A stretch of 64,000 nt of DNA, from the NCBI RefSeq assembly GCF_000002875.2, contig NC_009420.2, positions 680,001 through 744,000 of the forward strand, written 5' to 3'. This DNA is from Leishmania infantum JPCM5 (taxonomy: Eukaryota; Euglenozoa; Kinetoplastea; Trypanosomatida; Trypanosomatidae). The position numbers and the translations under genes are program-made. Below the pieces are notes generated by a model that saw only the letters and a program-made list of their open reading frames with translations, made no database searches and was not told the DNA's origin. Each line of letters opens with the position of its first letter. The stretch's first letter is position 1. Below are positions 39,877 to 49,893 of the stretch, piece by piece.

Positions 39877-40730
39877 GCATGTATCGGTCTAGCTGTGCAC
39901 TCCCTCAGCAGGCACTCTGTATATGTTTATGCGTCATTGCTCGTTGCAACAGTGACATCGAAAAATAGAAAGGGCGCCTGCTTCAGCACGCGGACGTGTA
40001 TTGCGGGAGAGAGGCGTGTACACTTGGGAAAGTTGATGGGGAAAGAGATCCTTTGGGGGGGGGGGGGGCATTTTTTGTGTGTTCACATTCGCTTCTGCCC
40101 TCGAGCGTCTCGTGTGCTTTGCCAGCTGCGTAACACCGATACCCAACAGAGGCATCACCACCCGGCGTCAAAGAAGGGAGCCGTGGTAGCTGGTAGCGGC
40201 GGTGATGGTAGGGAGTGGGGTTCAAGGGAAGGGAGGGAGCGAGGAAAGAAAATGGCGATGTGGGCGATGTCCCGTTCTAGCTGGGGAGAGAACGAGTCGC
40301 CGCTGTGCACGTGTGTGCCCCCATCGTGCGCGTGTACGAGAGAAGAGGGAGAGAGAAGAAAGGGGGAAGACCCCTCACTTCCGCGCGCGCGAGGGTACAG
40401 AGCAGCCGCAGCGCATGACTGGCGACGGAGATTACCACCACCTCAGTGTACCACGCGTGGCTGCGCACAACACCGTGTCTTCTCGTTACTAAAGCATGGC
40501 GCGGCCCCATGCTGGCATTTTTTTCGCTCCTCCTTGGGTTCAGTCCGGTGTCGTCCAACACCAGAAAAACTCAATATACACACAAACGCACGCAGACAGA
40601 CAGGCAGGCATGGTCACAGCAGGATGGCCCGCCCCTCTGCTTGAAAAAGGGTGGACGCGCTGCTTCTCTGTCCCGGGATGCCGCAGCTGCGCAGCGGACA
40701 CATCCTGCGCGTTCCCCCTTCCCTTTCGCC

Positions 40731-43364
40731 TTATCTGTTGTAGTTCCGTGTCAACCCCTGTACGCCACTCCGAATGTAGCGTAGCAACGTCTCCAGGTAC
40801 ACCTCGCTCGTCCAGTCGCGGTGCAGACGCACTCGCCAGTCTTGCAGTTTGCGCTTCCGATGCGGCGACTCGTGGGCCTCGTTGACGTCCGTGTACACAA
40901 ACTGCGCGGCGTCGCGCGCCATAGCCTCCTCAACGTAGAGCACAGAGGGGCACGCAAGCACCTCAGACTGGGCACTGCACGCCACAGTGGTCCAGACGCG
41001 GTCCCGCCACGCAACCGCAGCGCTGGTGGTGATAGAGGATCCACTTGCAATGCTGCCGAATCGTCGCACACCGTAGAGCTTCATGTCCGCGAGGGGGTAC
41101 ACAACGTAGCGTCGCCAGTGGCTGGCGTCGCGACTACGCGCGTACAGCTCGCAGTTCCGCGACAAGGCAAGATAGGCTCGGATCATCGCTCGTAAGTAGA
41201 ACAGGCGCCGCCACGGAGGTGCGTTGTCATCCGGCACCAGGTGCTGCGTCGCCCTCTCCAGCCGCTCCACTCCCTCACTGAGTGTTCGATGGTGCAGCCG
41301 CACCACCGCGTCCGCGCCAAGTGAGGTGGGTGCGATTTTGTACAGGGCCTGCAACTCTGCGACTGAGTTCGCGTGCGTTTGCACAAACTGCGCCTCAGCG
41401 GCGACCGAGTCCGCGCGTGCCACCACTAAGAGAGCGTAGCGAGGCTGCAACGCCATGAGAGGCGACGCCACCGCCGCCACACACCACACGCACACCAGCG
41501 CCGACAGAAGGGCAACAGTGAGTCGAGACACATACGCCACGGTGAGCCACGGCGGCGAGAGTAACGTGGACGACGCGGATCGCCGCTGCGATTGCGGCGG
41601 CCACACATCTGCGGCATGCGCGCGCGAGGCAATGCTTTGGTGCACGGAAGCGGTTGCAGCCATTCCGCCAGCGGCCGAGACAGAAACACCAGATGCGCAG
41701 CGTGATGATGTGCGGCGCCTCACCTCCGGCTGCAGTGGCTGCTGCCAATCCAGGGGTGCAGGTTGTGGGGCGCGAATGACGAATAGCTCCATGACATTAC
41801 CGGCACCCACACGAGCCCCTACTGGGTGCTGTCGCTCCTGCTTCAGCGCTGCCACACCGGCCCCGCGGATGTCGCTATTACTTCGACTGTGCGGCGCTTG
41901 ACGGTTTCGGCCGCGCTGGAGCCGACGCCGTATCGCTAACTCCTCCTCATCTGGCAGAATGGAGGAGAAGTTGGGGTCCATCACGGTGGCACTGCGCCGC
42001 GGTATGCACGCCTCCCCCGCGTCTCCTGCGCTTCCATGTCCAACTGAAGAGATCCGGTTCTGTGCCACGGCGCTCGAGGCAGCAGCTGCGGCGATGGACG
42101 TCAGGCTCGAGTGGGCGGTGCTGCGCGAGGAAGACACGATATCCGCCAGAGACTCGCTCAGTGAGGATACCTGTGCAAACCGCACATCGCATGGCCCGCG
42201 AAGAGCCGCAGTGCCACCGACCCCTCCCGCCCCACTCGGATCCTCATCCACGCGGCGACGTCGCTGAAACCTTGAGCCTCCGCGTACCTCGTCCACCGCC
42301 GTGACGATCGGAGAGGATCGACGAGACAGCGGCGCGGTGACATCATCGTCATCACTGTCGGAGAGCACGACCGACTCTGGCTGCATGGTGGGACGGAGAA
42401 GTTCAGGCAGCTCCGCGCCACGGCCGCTGCGCCGCCACATATCAGACGCGGGCACCGAGGTTCGTTGGCTGGCCGGAATGGAAGAAAGCGCGGTCGCATC
42501 GGGAAGCGGCTCGGAGGATAGCGCGGAACCTCTGCGCCTCGACACTGCCCTCGTCGATGCACTGTCGCTGCCGCCCTCCTCTTCCGCGCAGGAGGGCAGA
42601 GAATCAGTGGCAGGCACGATGGTGCTCAGTCGTCCCCACGGCGATGGGGGCGGAGGGGAAGCGCTGCTGGCGGCGGTCGGCTGCTGCCGCTGCAGCCCTC
42701 GCTCTGCCCCGGTTGCACCCGTAGCAGACTGCCGGAGGTGAGGGAGGCGCCGTCGAAGGGTCGCACTGCCCGGTGACAACAGCCCTCGCGCGGTTCGAAC
42801 TAGCCGCAGTGGCGTGCGGAGCAACGCTAATGGGCCATGAGTCGCAGCGTCATCCTCGGCGACCCTCTTCCGCTCCTCTCGTATTAACAGTGGGGTCGAG
42901 GTAAGCACAACAGCGTTGCGGCGGGCGGGTGTCGCTATCGATCCCACAAGAGGCGGAGGAGACGCCGCCGCGTCCTGCAAGCTGCGGCGAGGTGAACGGA
43001 GAAGAAGCGGCGACTCAGCGTCGTATATCAGCGTCCGATTCGTGTCAGTCGGCCTGTAGAACGTGGGGGAGGCCGGTGCAGCGGTGCCGTCTAATGTTAT
43101 CTCGGTGTGGCGGTGGCTGCCTCTCGGACGGCCACTGTCCACACAGCGCTGCCTCTTGCCGGCGCGGCCTCGCTTCGAGCCTGGTTGTGGCTTTCTTTCC
43201 GTATGGGGTTCGTGCGAGCTGGAAGGCACAGGCATTAAAGATGAGGGCAACGGCGGCACGCTGACCACCGGTGCAGCAGTCATCTTGTCCCGGTCCGCCG
43301 GTCCCGCTACGGCGACCCCTCGCTTCTTGCGTGGCGGACTCTGCGCGGCGTCCTCCGTTTGCAT
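40731..43364 (-). CDS. Unrecognised protein: basic disordered N-terminal region, single membrane span, C-terminal helical domain
   Basis: An 877-residue protein I cannot assign to a family. Residues 1-600 are Ser/Pro/Arg-rich and probably disordered, with two basic clusters like nuclear localisation signals (PPRKKRG at 10-16; SKRGRAGKRQR at 63-73) and a hydrophobic-acidic motif VVLSDSDDDD (about 332-341). One strong hydrophobic span lies at about 613-636 (SRLTVALLSALVCVWCVAAV). After it, about 240 residues form a helical, Trp/Tyr/Arg-containing domain with several Cys. The order nuclear-type basic region, one span, C-terminal compact domain matches inner nuclear membrane proteins, although no LEM, SUN or KASH signature is visible. 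The ATG at 43364 is the first in frame; upstream frame is non-ATG. Function unknown. Confidence 0.85.
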   Translation of the reverse strand: MQTEDAAQSPPRKKRGVAVAGPADRDKMTAAPVVSVPPLPSSLMPVPSSSHEPHTERKPQPGSKRGRAGKRQRCVDSGRPRGSHRHTEITLDGTAAPASPTFYRPTDTNRTLIYDAESPLLLRSPRRSLQDAAASPPPLVGSIATPARRNAVVLTSTPLLIREERKRVAEDDAATHGPLALLRTPLRLVRTARGLLSPGSATLRRRLPHLRQSATGATGAERGLQRQQPTAASSASPPPPSPWGRLSTIVPATDSLPSCAEEEGGSDSASTRAVSRRRGSALSSEPLPDATALSSIPASQRTSVPASDMWRRSGRGAELPELLRPTMQPESVVLSDSDDDDVTAPLSRRSSPIVTAVDEVRGGSRFQRRRRVDEDPSGAGGVGGTAALRGPCDVRFAQVSSLSESLADIVSSSRSTAHSSLTSIAAAAASSAVAQNRISSVGHGSAGDAGEACIPRRSATVMDPNFSSILPDEEELAIRRRLQRGRNRQAPHSRSNSDIRGAGVAALKQERQHPVGARVGAGNVMELFVIRAPQPAPLDWQQPLQPEVRRRTSSRCASGVSVSAAGGMAATASVHQSIASRAHAADVWPPQSQRRSASSTLLSPPWLTVAYVSRLTVALLSALVCVWCVAAVASPLMALQPRYALLVVARADSVAAEAQFVQTHANSVAELQALYKIAPTSLGADAVVRLHHRTLSEGVERLERATQHLVPDDNAPPWRRLFYLRAMIRAYLALSRNCELYARSRDASHWRRYVVYPLADMKLYGVRRFGSIASGSSITTSAAVAWRDRVWTTVACSAQSEVLACPSVLYVEEAMARDAAQFVYTDVNEAHESPHRKRKLQDWRVRLHRDWTSEVYLETLLRYIRSGVQGLTRNYNR

Positions 43365-45145
43365 CTCATGCTGGCCTTTGGTGCAGCGAAGACGACGGAG
43401 AGAGCGTGAAGTAGTGCGGGTGAGGGGAAAAGCGGTGTTGGGGTTCGAGGGGATGACAGGAGGCGAAGGTGACGGTGCAACAGTAGGCCTGTCGCCACAC
43501 CTTCTGATCAGCGAACGAGGAAAGGGGGTGCGGAGGCCCAGTGAGAGTGGGGAAGGGCAACCAGGGAGAGCGAAAAGCGGGAACAAGAAGACCCGACGGA
43601 CTCTAGACCACACTGTAGGCGCGAGACAACCTCGACGAAGCAGCTAGCACGGCCCCTCTACTGTCCGTACGCGCTGTTGGGAGTTCGTGTCACGGTAAGG
43701 ATACGGAGGACAACGCTGAATCGAAAGAGGTTTGTCTGCGGTGCGGGTGTGTGTCGTGCAGGTGCCCGCTAGGTAAGGAGACAGCCTATCGGTAAAGCGC
43801 AATACTTGAGGGCATGTAGACACCACCACTGCACGAGCGCGAGCACAGACAAGCGCGTGCGCTTGCAACCGCCAACGGCGTCTCTTCCCCGCCCTTCGTA
43901 TCTATGTGAAGTCTGTGAGACTGTGCCTCTATGTGTTTATGGGTGTGCCTTGAATGGGGCGGTGGGAAGGGCCGCTGTGGTGCGAGGGGGACGAGCAACA
44001 CCACCTCGCTCCCTTGTATATATATATACAGCGGTGTGCCTTCTTGTGTCTCCGTCTCACACTTGTGCCCGTTACAAGATCGCTCTCTGTGGGGCGGGTG
44101 CGCTTTTTTATGTGTTTTTCCGCGTTGGCGGCCTTCGCTTGTACGCTGCCCACCACCGGCTCACCAAGAGCGTATTGAAAGAAAGAAAAGGGAGGAGGTG
44201 GAGAGAAGAGAGCGGCAACACACACACGCACACACGCCCACAATCGTGATGAGACGTGGGGAGAGCGACAAGAGGGAGAGAAGTGTAGAAGTGGAAAGGA
44301 AGGACAGGCGCACAAGATGCGTAAAGGGATGCTGTCCTCCTCCCCCCACCCGCTCTGCTTCACGCCGAGTTTTTTGTTTCGTTTTGTGCGTGCCGGTGTG
44401 CGTGTGCTGCGCTTGTCGTTGTTTTCCTCATCGAGGGGGCAAACACAAAACAGCAATGGTGCGCGTCCGCACAGGCCTCTCTGCGCGAGGTGATGTCAGT
44501 CACTGCCGTGCACGTTTCTATTCCATGTCAGAGCATGTGCGCACGACTCTTCGTGGGCCTGCTAGCGCTTGACGAAGAAAGCGAGGGCAGACGAGGGGAG
44601 AAGGACGAGCCGACAGAAACGCGCATCAACATCGGATGGGGACCGGGAGAAGTATGGTGGATGAGCCTTTCCCCCTCACCTCGCCCTGCGCGCAAGCCGA
44701 CAACAATGCTGCAGCTGCGCAGTAGAAGAAGTCTCAATTTCCTCCTCTCCCTGTTTCACGACTCTCTTTTCCTCTTTAGTCGTGTAGTGCACCTTCATGA
44801 GCGCCTCACTCGCGCGCGTGCGTGCGACGATGCAGTTTTGTGTGCGCGTGTTAAACGTGTTCAAAGCAAATGCTCGGTTCTTCTGTACTAATCCTCGCTC
44901 TCCCTCTCTCGCGAGCGTCGTCTCCTCGCGTGCGATGTCGCGGGTGCACCCTGGATGCGGCTGCAAGAGGAGGAAAAGGTCGCGTACAGAGCAACCACAC
45001 TGGGAGGTCGTCGCACCGTGTGTGTGTGTGTGTGTGTGTGCAAAGGCCCAAAGAGCACCCGACAAAAGAAATATCACCCAATGAGAGCGCAAGAGAGAGA
45101 GTACGCGCTGCCGCCCTCACCACCATCAACCCCCTCCCACCCAGC
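43365..45145. other. Intergenic spacer (1.8 kb)
   Basis: 5' region of the 877-residue protein gene and 3' UTR of HAS1. Has a TA-rich run near 44017-44029 and a GT run at about 45018-45040. Degenerate pyrimidine/purine tracts at 44160-44320. No gene-like frame on either strand. Confidence 0.7.
45018..45040. repeat. (GT)n microsatellite
   Basis: About eleven GT units on the plus strand, about 100 bp beyond the HAS1 stop codon. Confidence 0.9.
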
Positions 45146-47122
45146 TCACCACTCCCCACTGATGTTCTGATGCCGCTTGTTCATCGACTTCGCGTTCACG
45201 TCGCGTCGCTTAGCGTCCTTGGTGTGGCGCATGGCGCTAAACTCGTGTCGCGACTTCTTGTTCATGTGTGCAGCAGACTGGGAGAGGTCCATCTTGATCG
45301 GCGGCGGCTCACTCAGTGCAAACCCGCGCGCCACCGCAGCGAGGTCGAGGTTTTGGATGTTGAACACGTTTTTCAGCTGGCAGCTACTGTAGCTCAGCAA
45401 GTAGCCCTCGTATGCCTGCCGCGCCGAAGTGCGCAGGTAGTAGTTGGAGCTCACCAGCTGCTCCAGCTGCCCCTGCACGTTCCCTTTTAGCCTTGTCAAA
45501 TCAAAGGTGTACTCGTTCACCTTCACCTTGGCATCATCGTAGAGGTACTTGAGGAACAGTTCCTCCTGCGGAAGCAGAAACATGAGCGCGTTACCACAGC
45601 GCCCAGCGCGCGCGGTTCGCCCGACACGGTGGACGTACTTCACCGGATCATCCGGGGGGTCGAATTGCACAATCCAGTCCACCTCGGGAATGTCGAGACC
45701 GCGTGCCGCGACATCGGTTGTGAAGAGCACGCCACTCGGTGCGTTGCAAAACTGCATGTACGTCGCGGAGCGCTGGTGCTGCTTTTGCTTGCCGTGGAAG
45801 GCGATGCAGGGAACGTCGATGTAGTTGAAGAGCTCGCAGTGGAAGCTGACGCTGTTGCGGCTGCTGAAGAAGACGATGACCTTCTTCTTCAGGTTCTTTT
45901 TCACAAAGTGGTAGAGCACGAGCAGACGCTGCTCGCTGGCGCACACGACGTAGCCCTGCTCCAACGTGTCCACGGTGGCCTTGTCCTTCTTGCTCTTCAT
46001 GGAGATGAAGATCGGCGTCTTGTGAAACGAGATGCGCGCGAGCTGCTCGACACGCGTCGTCTGCGTGGCAGAAAACAAGAACGTCTGGCGGTTCTTGGGC
46101 AGCAGGGCCACGATCTCGCGCATGTCCTCCTCAAAGCCGTTGTCGAGCACGCGATCTGCCTCGTCAACGGCGAGCAGCAGTAGGTTCTTTGTGTGCCAGT
46201 CCGTCGTCAACTTCAAATGGTCTAGCAGGCGGCCAGGGGAGGCGACCACGATCATGACGCCGTTGGCGAGCTTGAAGCCCTCTTGGTTGCGGCTCTGGCC
46301 ACCAATGCAGCACAAGAACGTCAAGGAGCCGTTGAAGTGCTTCAGCAGCTTCAGCAGCACACCCTCGATCTGCAAGCAGAGCTCACGGGTGGGCCCGATG
46401 ATGATGGCTGCCGTGCCGTTGCTGGGGCGGAAGCCAGAGCGGCAGACGATCTCGACAATTGGAATCAAAAACGCCAGCGTCTTACCGGCGCCGGTCTTCG
46501 CCTCGGCGAGGAGATCGCGTCCCTGCAGCGCAGCAGGAATGCAGCGAGACTGAATCGGCGTCAGCTCCTTGAACTTGAACTCCTGCTCCAGAGCAGACAC
46601 TATGTGGGGGTTCAACTGCAGTGACTTGTAGTCCGTGACGGCAGGGATGGACTTGGCCAGCTCCTTGCTGCGCTGCGTCATGCTTACCGCTGTGGGGCCG
46701 TTCGGCGACGACGACGCAGCAGGGGACGCGGAGGCGGAGGGGGATGACGTCTTCCCTCCCTCCGCCGCGCCGCGCTTTTGGGGGTTACACGGACGCGCGC
46801 TCGATGCCGTCGCATCTGCGTCCGCCTCTTCGTCGTCGTCGCTGTCGTCCTCACGCCGTCGCTTCTCCGAACGTTTCGTGGACGCCACGTTAGACGCCGC
46901 CTCCGGCGTCTCCTCTACTGACTTCACTTCATCGTTATTCTCCACCGTCTCAGCAAGCTCGTCGTACGGTCCATCGGCAGTTTTTGAGGCAGCTTCCCGT
47001 GCGGCCTTGCATCGGTGGTGGCGAAGACGGCGGCGCTTCTTTGTGGACTGCTCCGCAGCAGCCACTGCAGCCTTGTCGTTGTGGTCCCCTAACCACAACG
47101 ACGTAGGTGCCCTCGCCGACAT
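45146..47122 (-). CDS. HAS1: ATP-dependent RNA helicase HAS1 (DDX18)
   Basis: A 658-residue DEAD-box helicase. Helicase motifs in order: Q motif (FKELTPIQ, about 184-191), Walker A AKTGAGKT (208-215), PTREL, SPGR, DEAD (320-323), SAT (351-353) and HRVGRTARAG (498-507). The segments VIVFFSSRNSVSFHCELFNY, FHGKQKQHQR and the C-terminal NYYLRTSARQAYEGYLLSY are diagnostic of the HAS1/DDX18 subfamily. HAS1 acts in the nucleolus in 18S rRNA release and 60S maturation. The N-terminal 145 residues are charged (KRSEKRRREDDSDDDEE), as expected for a nucleolar protein. The ATG at 47122 was chosen; in-frame ATGs further upstream lie in sequence without helicase homology. Its upstream neighbour is a second ribosome-biogenesis helicase. 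Confidence 0.95.
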   Translation of the reverse strand: MSARAPTSLWLGDHNDKAAVAAAEQSTKKRRRLRHHRCKAAREAASKTADGPYDELAETVENNDEVKSVEETPEAASNVASTKRSEKRRREDDSDDDEEADADATASSARPCNPQKRGAAEGGKTSSPSASASPAASSSPNGPTAVSMTQRSKELAKSIPAVTDYKSLQLNPHIVSALEQEFKFKELTPIQSRCIPAALQGRDLLAEAKTGAGKTLAFLIPIVEIVCRSGFRPSNGTAAIIIGPTRELCLQIEGVLLKLLKHFNGSLTFLCCIGGQSRNQEGFKLANGVMIVVASPGRLLDHLKLTTDWHTKNLLLLAVDEADRVLDNGFEEDMREIVALLPKNRQTFLFSATQTTRVEQLARISFHKTPIFISMKSKKDKATVDTLEQGYVVCASEQRLLVLYHFVKKNLKKKVIVFFSSRNSVSFHCELFNYIDVPCIAFHGKQKQHQRSATYMQFCNAPSGVLFTTDVAARGLDIPEVDWIVQFDPPDDPVKYVHRVGRTARAGRCGNALMFLLPQEELFLKYLYDDAKVKVNEYTFDLTRLKGNVQGQLEQLVSSNYYLRTSARQAYEGYLLSYSSCQLKNVFNIQNLDLAAVARGFALSEPPPIKMDLSQSAAHMNKKSRHEFSAMRHTKDAKRRDVNAKSMNKRHQNISGEW

Positions 47123-48309
47123 GAGCGCGAAGAAAAAAGAGCGTCGGTGACCACTTTGCGAGCAGCAGTGGTGTCTCCTGGAGAAGGCCGAAACCAAACC
47201 AGTTCGTGTGCAGGTCAGCGTTCGTGCGTTGCAGCGCTTCTGATCTGTTCCCACTTTTACGGAAGAGACGAGAATGGATGAGAGGCAAGCGGGGAAGATA
47301 GACATGGGAAAAGATAGAGAGGCCGCAAGGAGAACGAAGCCGGCTACTGCGAGCAACTGCGACGGCAAGCATGGATGTGCATTGATGTGGTGGGCAAGAT
47401 CTGGTAATAACATCTGATCTCTCGCCCACTGCCCCCACTCCACCCCCAACGTGTTTTCTCAGTACGGGTGGGCGAAGTTGAGGTCACACGCGCAGACATC
47501 ATGGACAACCGAGGGCGGTGCCCTGAGGAATGCGCACGGCAAGCGACGGGTGTGCAAAGGTAAAGCGGCAGTGTGTACACTTCGCCAGTGAGCAGCGCAG
47601 AGTCCCGCCGAGACCCAGTCAAGTCTGCACGGTGTCACACCAAGTCCGTTTGCGCATGCGTGCTGATGTGCGGGTGCGTCCCCGTGCAACGGGTTGGCTT
47701 GCCTGTGGTACTCGTCCATCTGCTTTGCTTTTGGCGTTGCTCCCCCGCATGCTCTGCCCGTCTTGGCTGCTCCCAACCGCTCTGGTACGATGACGCGTCG
47801 ACTGAGCCACCACAACAGCGGCACGGCAGAGCTTTAAGAGAAGAGTCAAGAGAAAAGCGATGTGCACTTTGGTTTCACTCGTTTTAGGCATCTGGTACGC
47901 ACAGTCGCCGTCTCCTCCCTCACCAGTCGCAGCAGCCCATGCACGCACCGGACTACGACACGCCGACGTCACGCCTCCCTTTCTCTCTCTTTCTCTTATC
48001 CAATGCTATCGTGCTGGCAGCGAGAGAGAAGCAAGAAAAGAAAAGCTCCCATGGTGGCAGCAGCAGCAGCAGCAGCCGGGGAGGCGGTCGTTTCAGCGAG
48101 ATTGGGAGCAGAAAGGCAGGCGGCACGCAACGCGCACTCGCCCTCGTTCTATTTCGGCACGTGCCAGCGATGAGAGATCGCGCTGATGAGCGAAAAGAAG
48201 AGCGCAGCGCGGCCAGCGAGGAGAAGCGAGACTTTTTTCCGTGCGCTGCCAGGCGCGGACGACACAGACACGTGCAACGCCCTCGATCGGCTCACTTCCT
48301 TGGTGGCGG
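47123..48309. other. Intergenic spacer (1.2 kb) with (CAG)6
   Basis: 5' region of HAS1 and 3' UTR of RRP3. A CAG triplet run lies at 48058-48076 (CTG on the transcript). The block 47460-47830 is unusually free of simple repeats and carries a 121-codon minus-strand frame, but I see no protein family in it. Confidence 0.65.
48058..48076. repeat. (CAG)6 triplet run
   Basis: Six CAG units on the plus strand between RRP3 and HAS1; noncoding in my reading. Confidence 0.9.
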
Positions 48310-49893
48310 CTATCGCGATTTCGCTTGCTGCTTTGCCTCCCGCCGCTTCGCCCACAGAGACTTGTGCTGTTCCTTTTTGGTCATCTCGAAGATAGACTCG
48401 TGTTCGCGGCGCATGCGCAGCGTTGCGAAGTCGCTCGTACCGTGTTTGGCATCGTCGTAGCCCATGTCGGCGTCGCCGCGGTCTCGCTTGCCTTTCCGCG
48501 CCGTCGTCAGCTGCCGCGACTCCTTCTCCAAGCTCCTCTCCTCGGCATCCTCGCGGATTTCGCGGATGGCCTCCTGCTCTGCATCCTCAACACGCTGGAG
48601 CACCAGCTGCACCTCGCTCTCCGGAAGGAAGGGGTACTCGACGCACTTGACGCCTGTTTGCTGCTCGATCTTTTGCAGCAGTACAATGTCGTACTGACTA
48701 ATGAGATTCACGGCCTTGCCCTCAGCCCCAGCGCGAGCTGTGCGGCCCACGCGGTGGATATAGTCCTCGACGTGGTCAGGCAGCGAGAAATTCACGACGA
48801 CGTCCGTGTGCGGTATGTCCAGACCACGCTGCGCGACATCGGTGCAAATGAGCATCCTCACCTTTCCTTCCTTGAACTTGGTGAGCGCGATGTTGCGGTT
48901 GCTTTGGTCCATGCGACCCATCAGAGGCAACGCGCGGTGGCCCAAGATGCGGAGCGTCAGCGTGATCTTGTGCACCAAAGCCGCGCTTCGACAGAAAATG
49001 AGGATGTGGTTGCCCGTCTCCTTCGTTAGGAAGAGGTGCAGGTAGGAGAGCATCTGCGCAAACGGGGCAAAGATGTAGTACTGCTTGAGTGTGTCCACGG
49101 TGGTGTTCTTGCGGTGCACCTGCAGCAGCACCGGGTCCCGCAGCGATGCCTTCTGCAGACGGTCAATCTTGGTGCTCAGCGTAGCAGAAAAAAGCATGGT
49201 GCGGCGGTTCTGCGGCAGCTGCTCCAGAATGGCGTCAATCTCTTTCTCGTAGTCCATATCGAGCATCTTGTCCGCCTCATCCAGCACCAAGGCGTGCAGC
49301 TTGACGAGCTTGAAGCCCTTCGTGTTGCTGAGGTGGTCTTTTACACGGCCAGGGGTTCCGACGACGACATGCGGCCTCTTGCTCAGCTCACAGGCCTGCT
49401 CGACCATGTCCGCGCCACCCACCAGCGTCGCCACACGCAGTCCGACGCTGCGGCCTAGCAGTACAAACTGGGCCGTCACCTGCTGCGCCAGCTCGCGCGT
49501 GGGCACCATGACGAGGACAGAGAGGTACGGCGTCTTGCGCTGGGCCAGCAGCCAGTTCACCAGGGGCAGCGCATAGGCGCCGGTTTTGCCGCTACCAGTC
49601 TGCGCCACACCAATGAGGTCGCGGCCCTCGGCAAAGACGGTGATAGCGGAGGCCTGAATGCGAGTCGGGTGCTGCCAGCCAGCATCGGCGCACGCCGTGC
49701 AAAGCTCCTGGCACAGGCCGAGGTCCTGGAATGTCTTCGTCTTGAACTCCTCGTCATCCAAGAGCTCAGAGCCGAGGCTTTGGTGCTTGACGCTAGAGGT
49801 GCTCCAGGCTTGCATGGAGGTTCTGTTCCCACGATTGCCCCCGTCGTCATCCTCGCGCATAGCTGTGGTGAGCTTGCGCGGCGCTGACGACAT
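48310..49893 (-). CDS. RRP3: ATP-dependent RNA helicase RRP3 (DDX47)
   Basis: A 527-residue DEAD-box helicase. Motifs: Q motif (F55 to Q80, including HPTRIQ), Walker A AQTGSGKT (97-104), PTRELAQQ (131 on), TPGRVKDHL (180 on), DEAD (205-208), SAT (236-238), DVAQRGLDIP and HRVGRTARAG. DVAQRGLDIP, LLQKIEQQTG and the short N- and C-terminal extensions match the RRP3/DDX47 group, needed for 18S pre-rRNA processing in the small-subunit processome. The ATG at 49893 gives a natural start (MSSAPRKL). The C-terminal basic tail (RREAKQQAKSR) is expected. It lies immediately upstream of HAS1 in transcription order, separated by 1.2 kb. DDX47 versus another close nucleolar DEAD-box is the only real uncertainty. 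Confidence 0.92.
   Translation of the reverse strand: MSSAPRKLTTAMREDDDGGNRGNRTSMQAWSTSSVKHQSLGSELLDDEEFKTKTFQDLGLCQELCTACADAGWQHPTRIQASAITVFAEGRDLIGVAQTGSGKTGAYALPLVNWLLAQRKTPYLSVLVMVPTRELAQQVTAQFVLLGRSVGLRVATLVGGADMVEQACELSKRPHVVVGTPGRVKDHLSNTKGFKLVKLHALVLDEADKMLDMDYEKEIDAILEQLPQNRRTMLFSATLSTKIDRLQKASLRDPVLLQVHRKNTTVDTLKQYYIFAPFAQMLSYLHLFLTKETGNHILIFCRSAALVHKITLTLRILGHRALPLMGRMDQSNRNIALTKFKEGKVRMLICTDVAQRGLDIPHTDVVVNFSLPDHVEDYIHRVGRTARAGAEGKAVNLISQYDIVLLQKIEQQTGVKCVEYPFLPESEVQLVLQRVEDAEQEAIREIREDAEERSLEKESRQLTTARKGKRDRGDADMGYDDAKHGTSDFATLRMRREHESIFEMTKKEQHKSLWAKRREAKQQAKSR

Larger units (their letters stand above)
37164..40730. other. Longest intergenic spacer (3.6 kb)
   Basis: 5' region of the GTPase-like gene and an unusually long 3' UTR of the 877-residue protein gene. 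Contains GT9 (37845-37862), TG14 (39844-39871), G14 (40055-40068) and a repeat-poor block at about 38490-38900 resembling SIDER2. Several frames over 190 codons exist (38071-38720 and 39715-40644), but they run across microsatellites and show no protein-like conservation. Confidence 0.65.

Noticed and set aside
39715..40644. 309-codon plus-strand frame in the longest spacer
   Set aside because: It translates a TG microsatellite (runs of Cys-Val) and a poly-G tract, is on the strand opposite to every gene here, and has no family features.
42780..42800. GGTTCGAAC-like tRNA B-box resemblance
   Set aside because: Lies inside the coding sequence of the 877-residue protein, with no A box at the right distance and no cloverleaf.
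47123..47449. N-terminal extension of HAS1 by about 109 residues
   Set aside because: Sequence has hydrophobic, UTR-like translation unrelated to HAS1; the conserved charged N-terminal region begins after the ATG at 47122.
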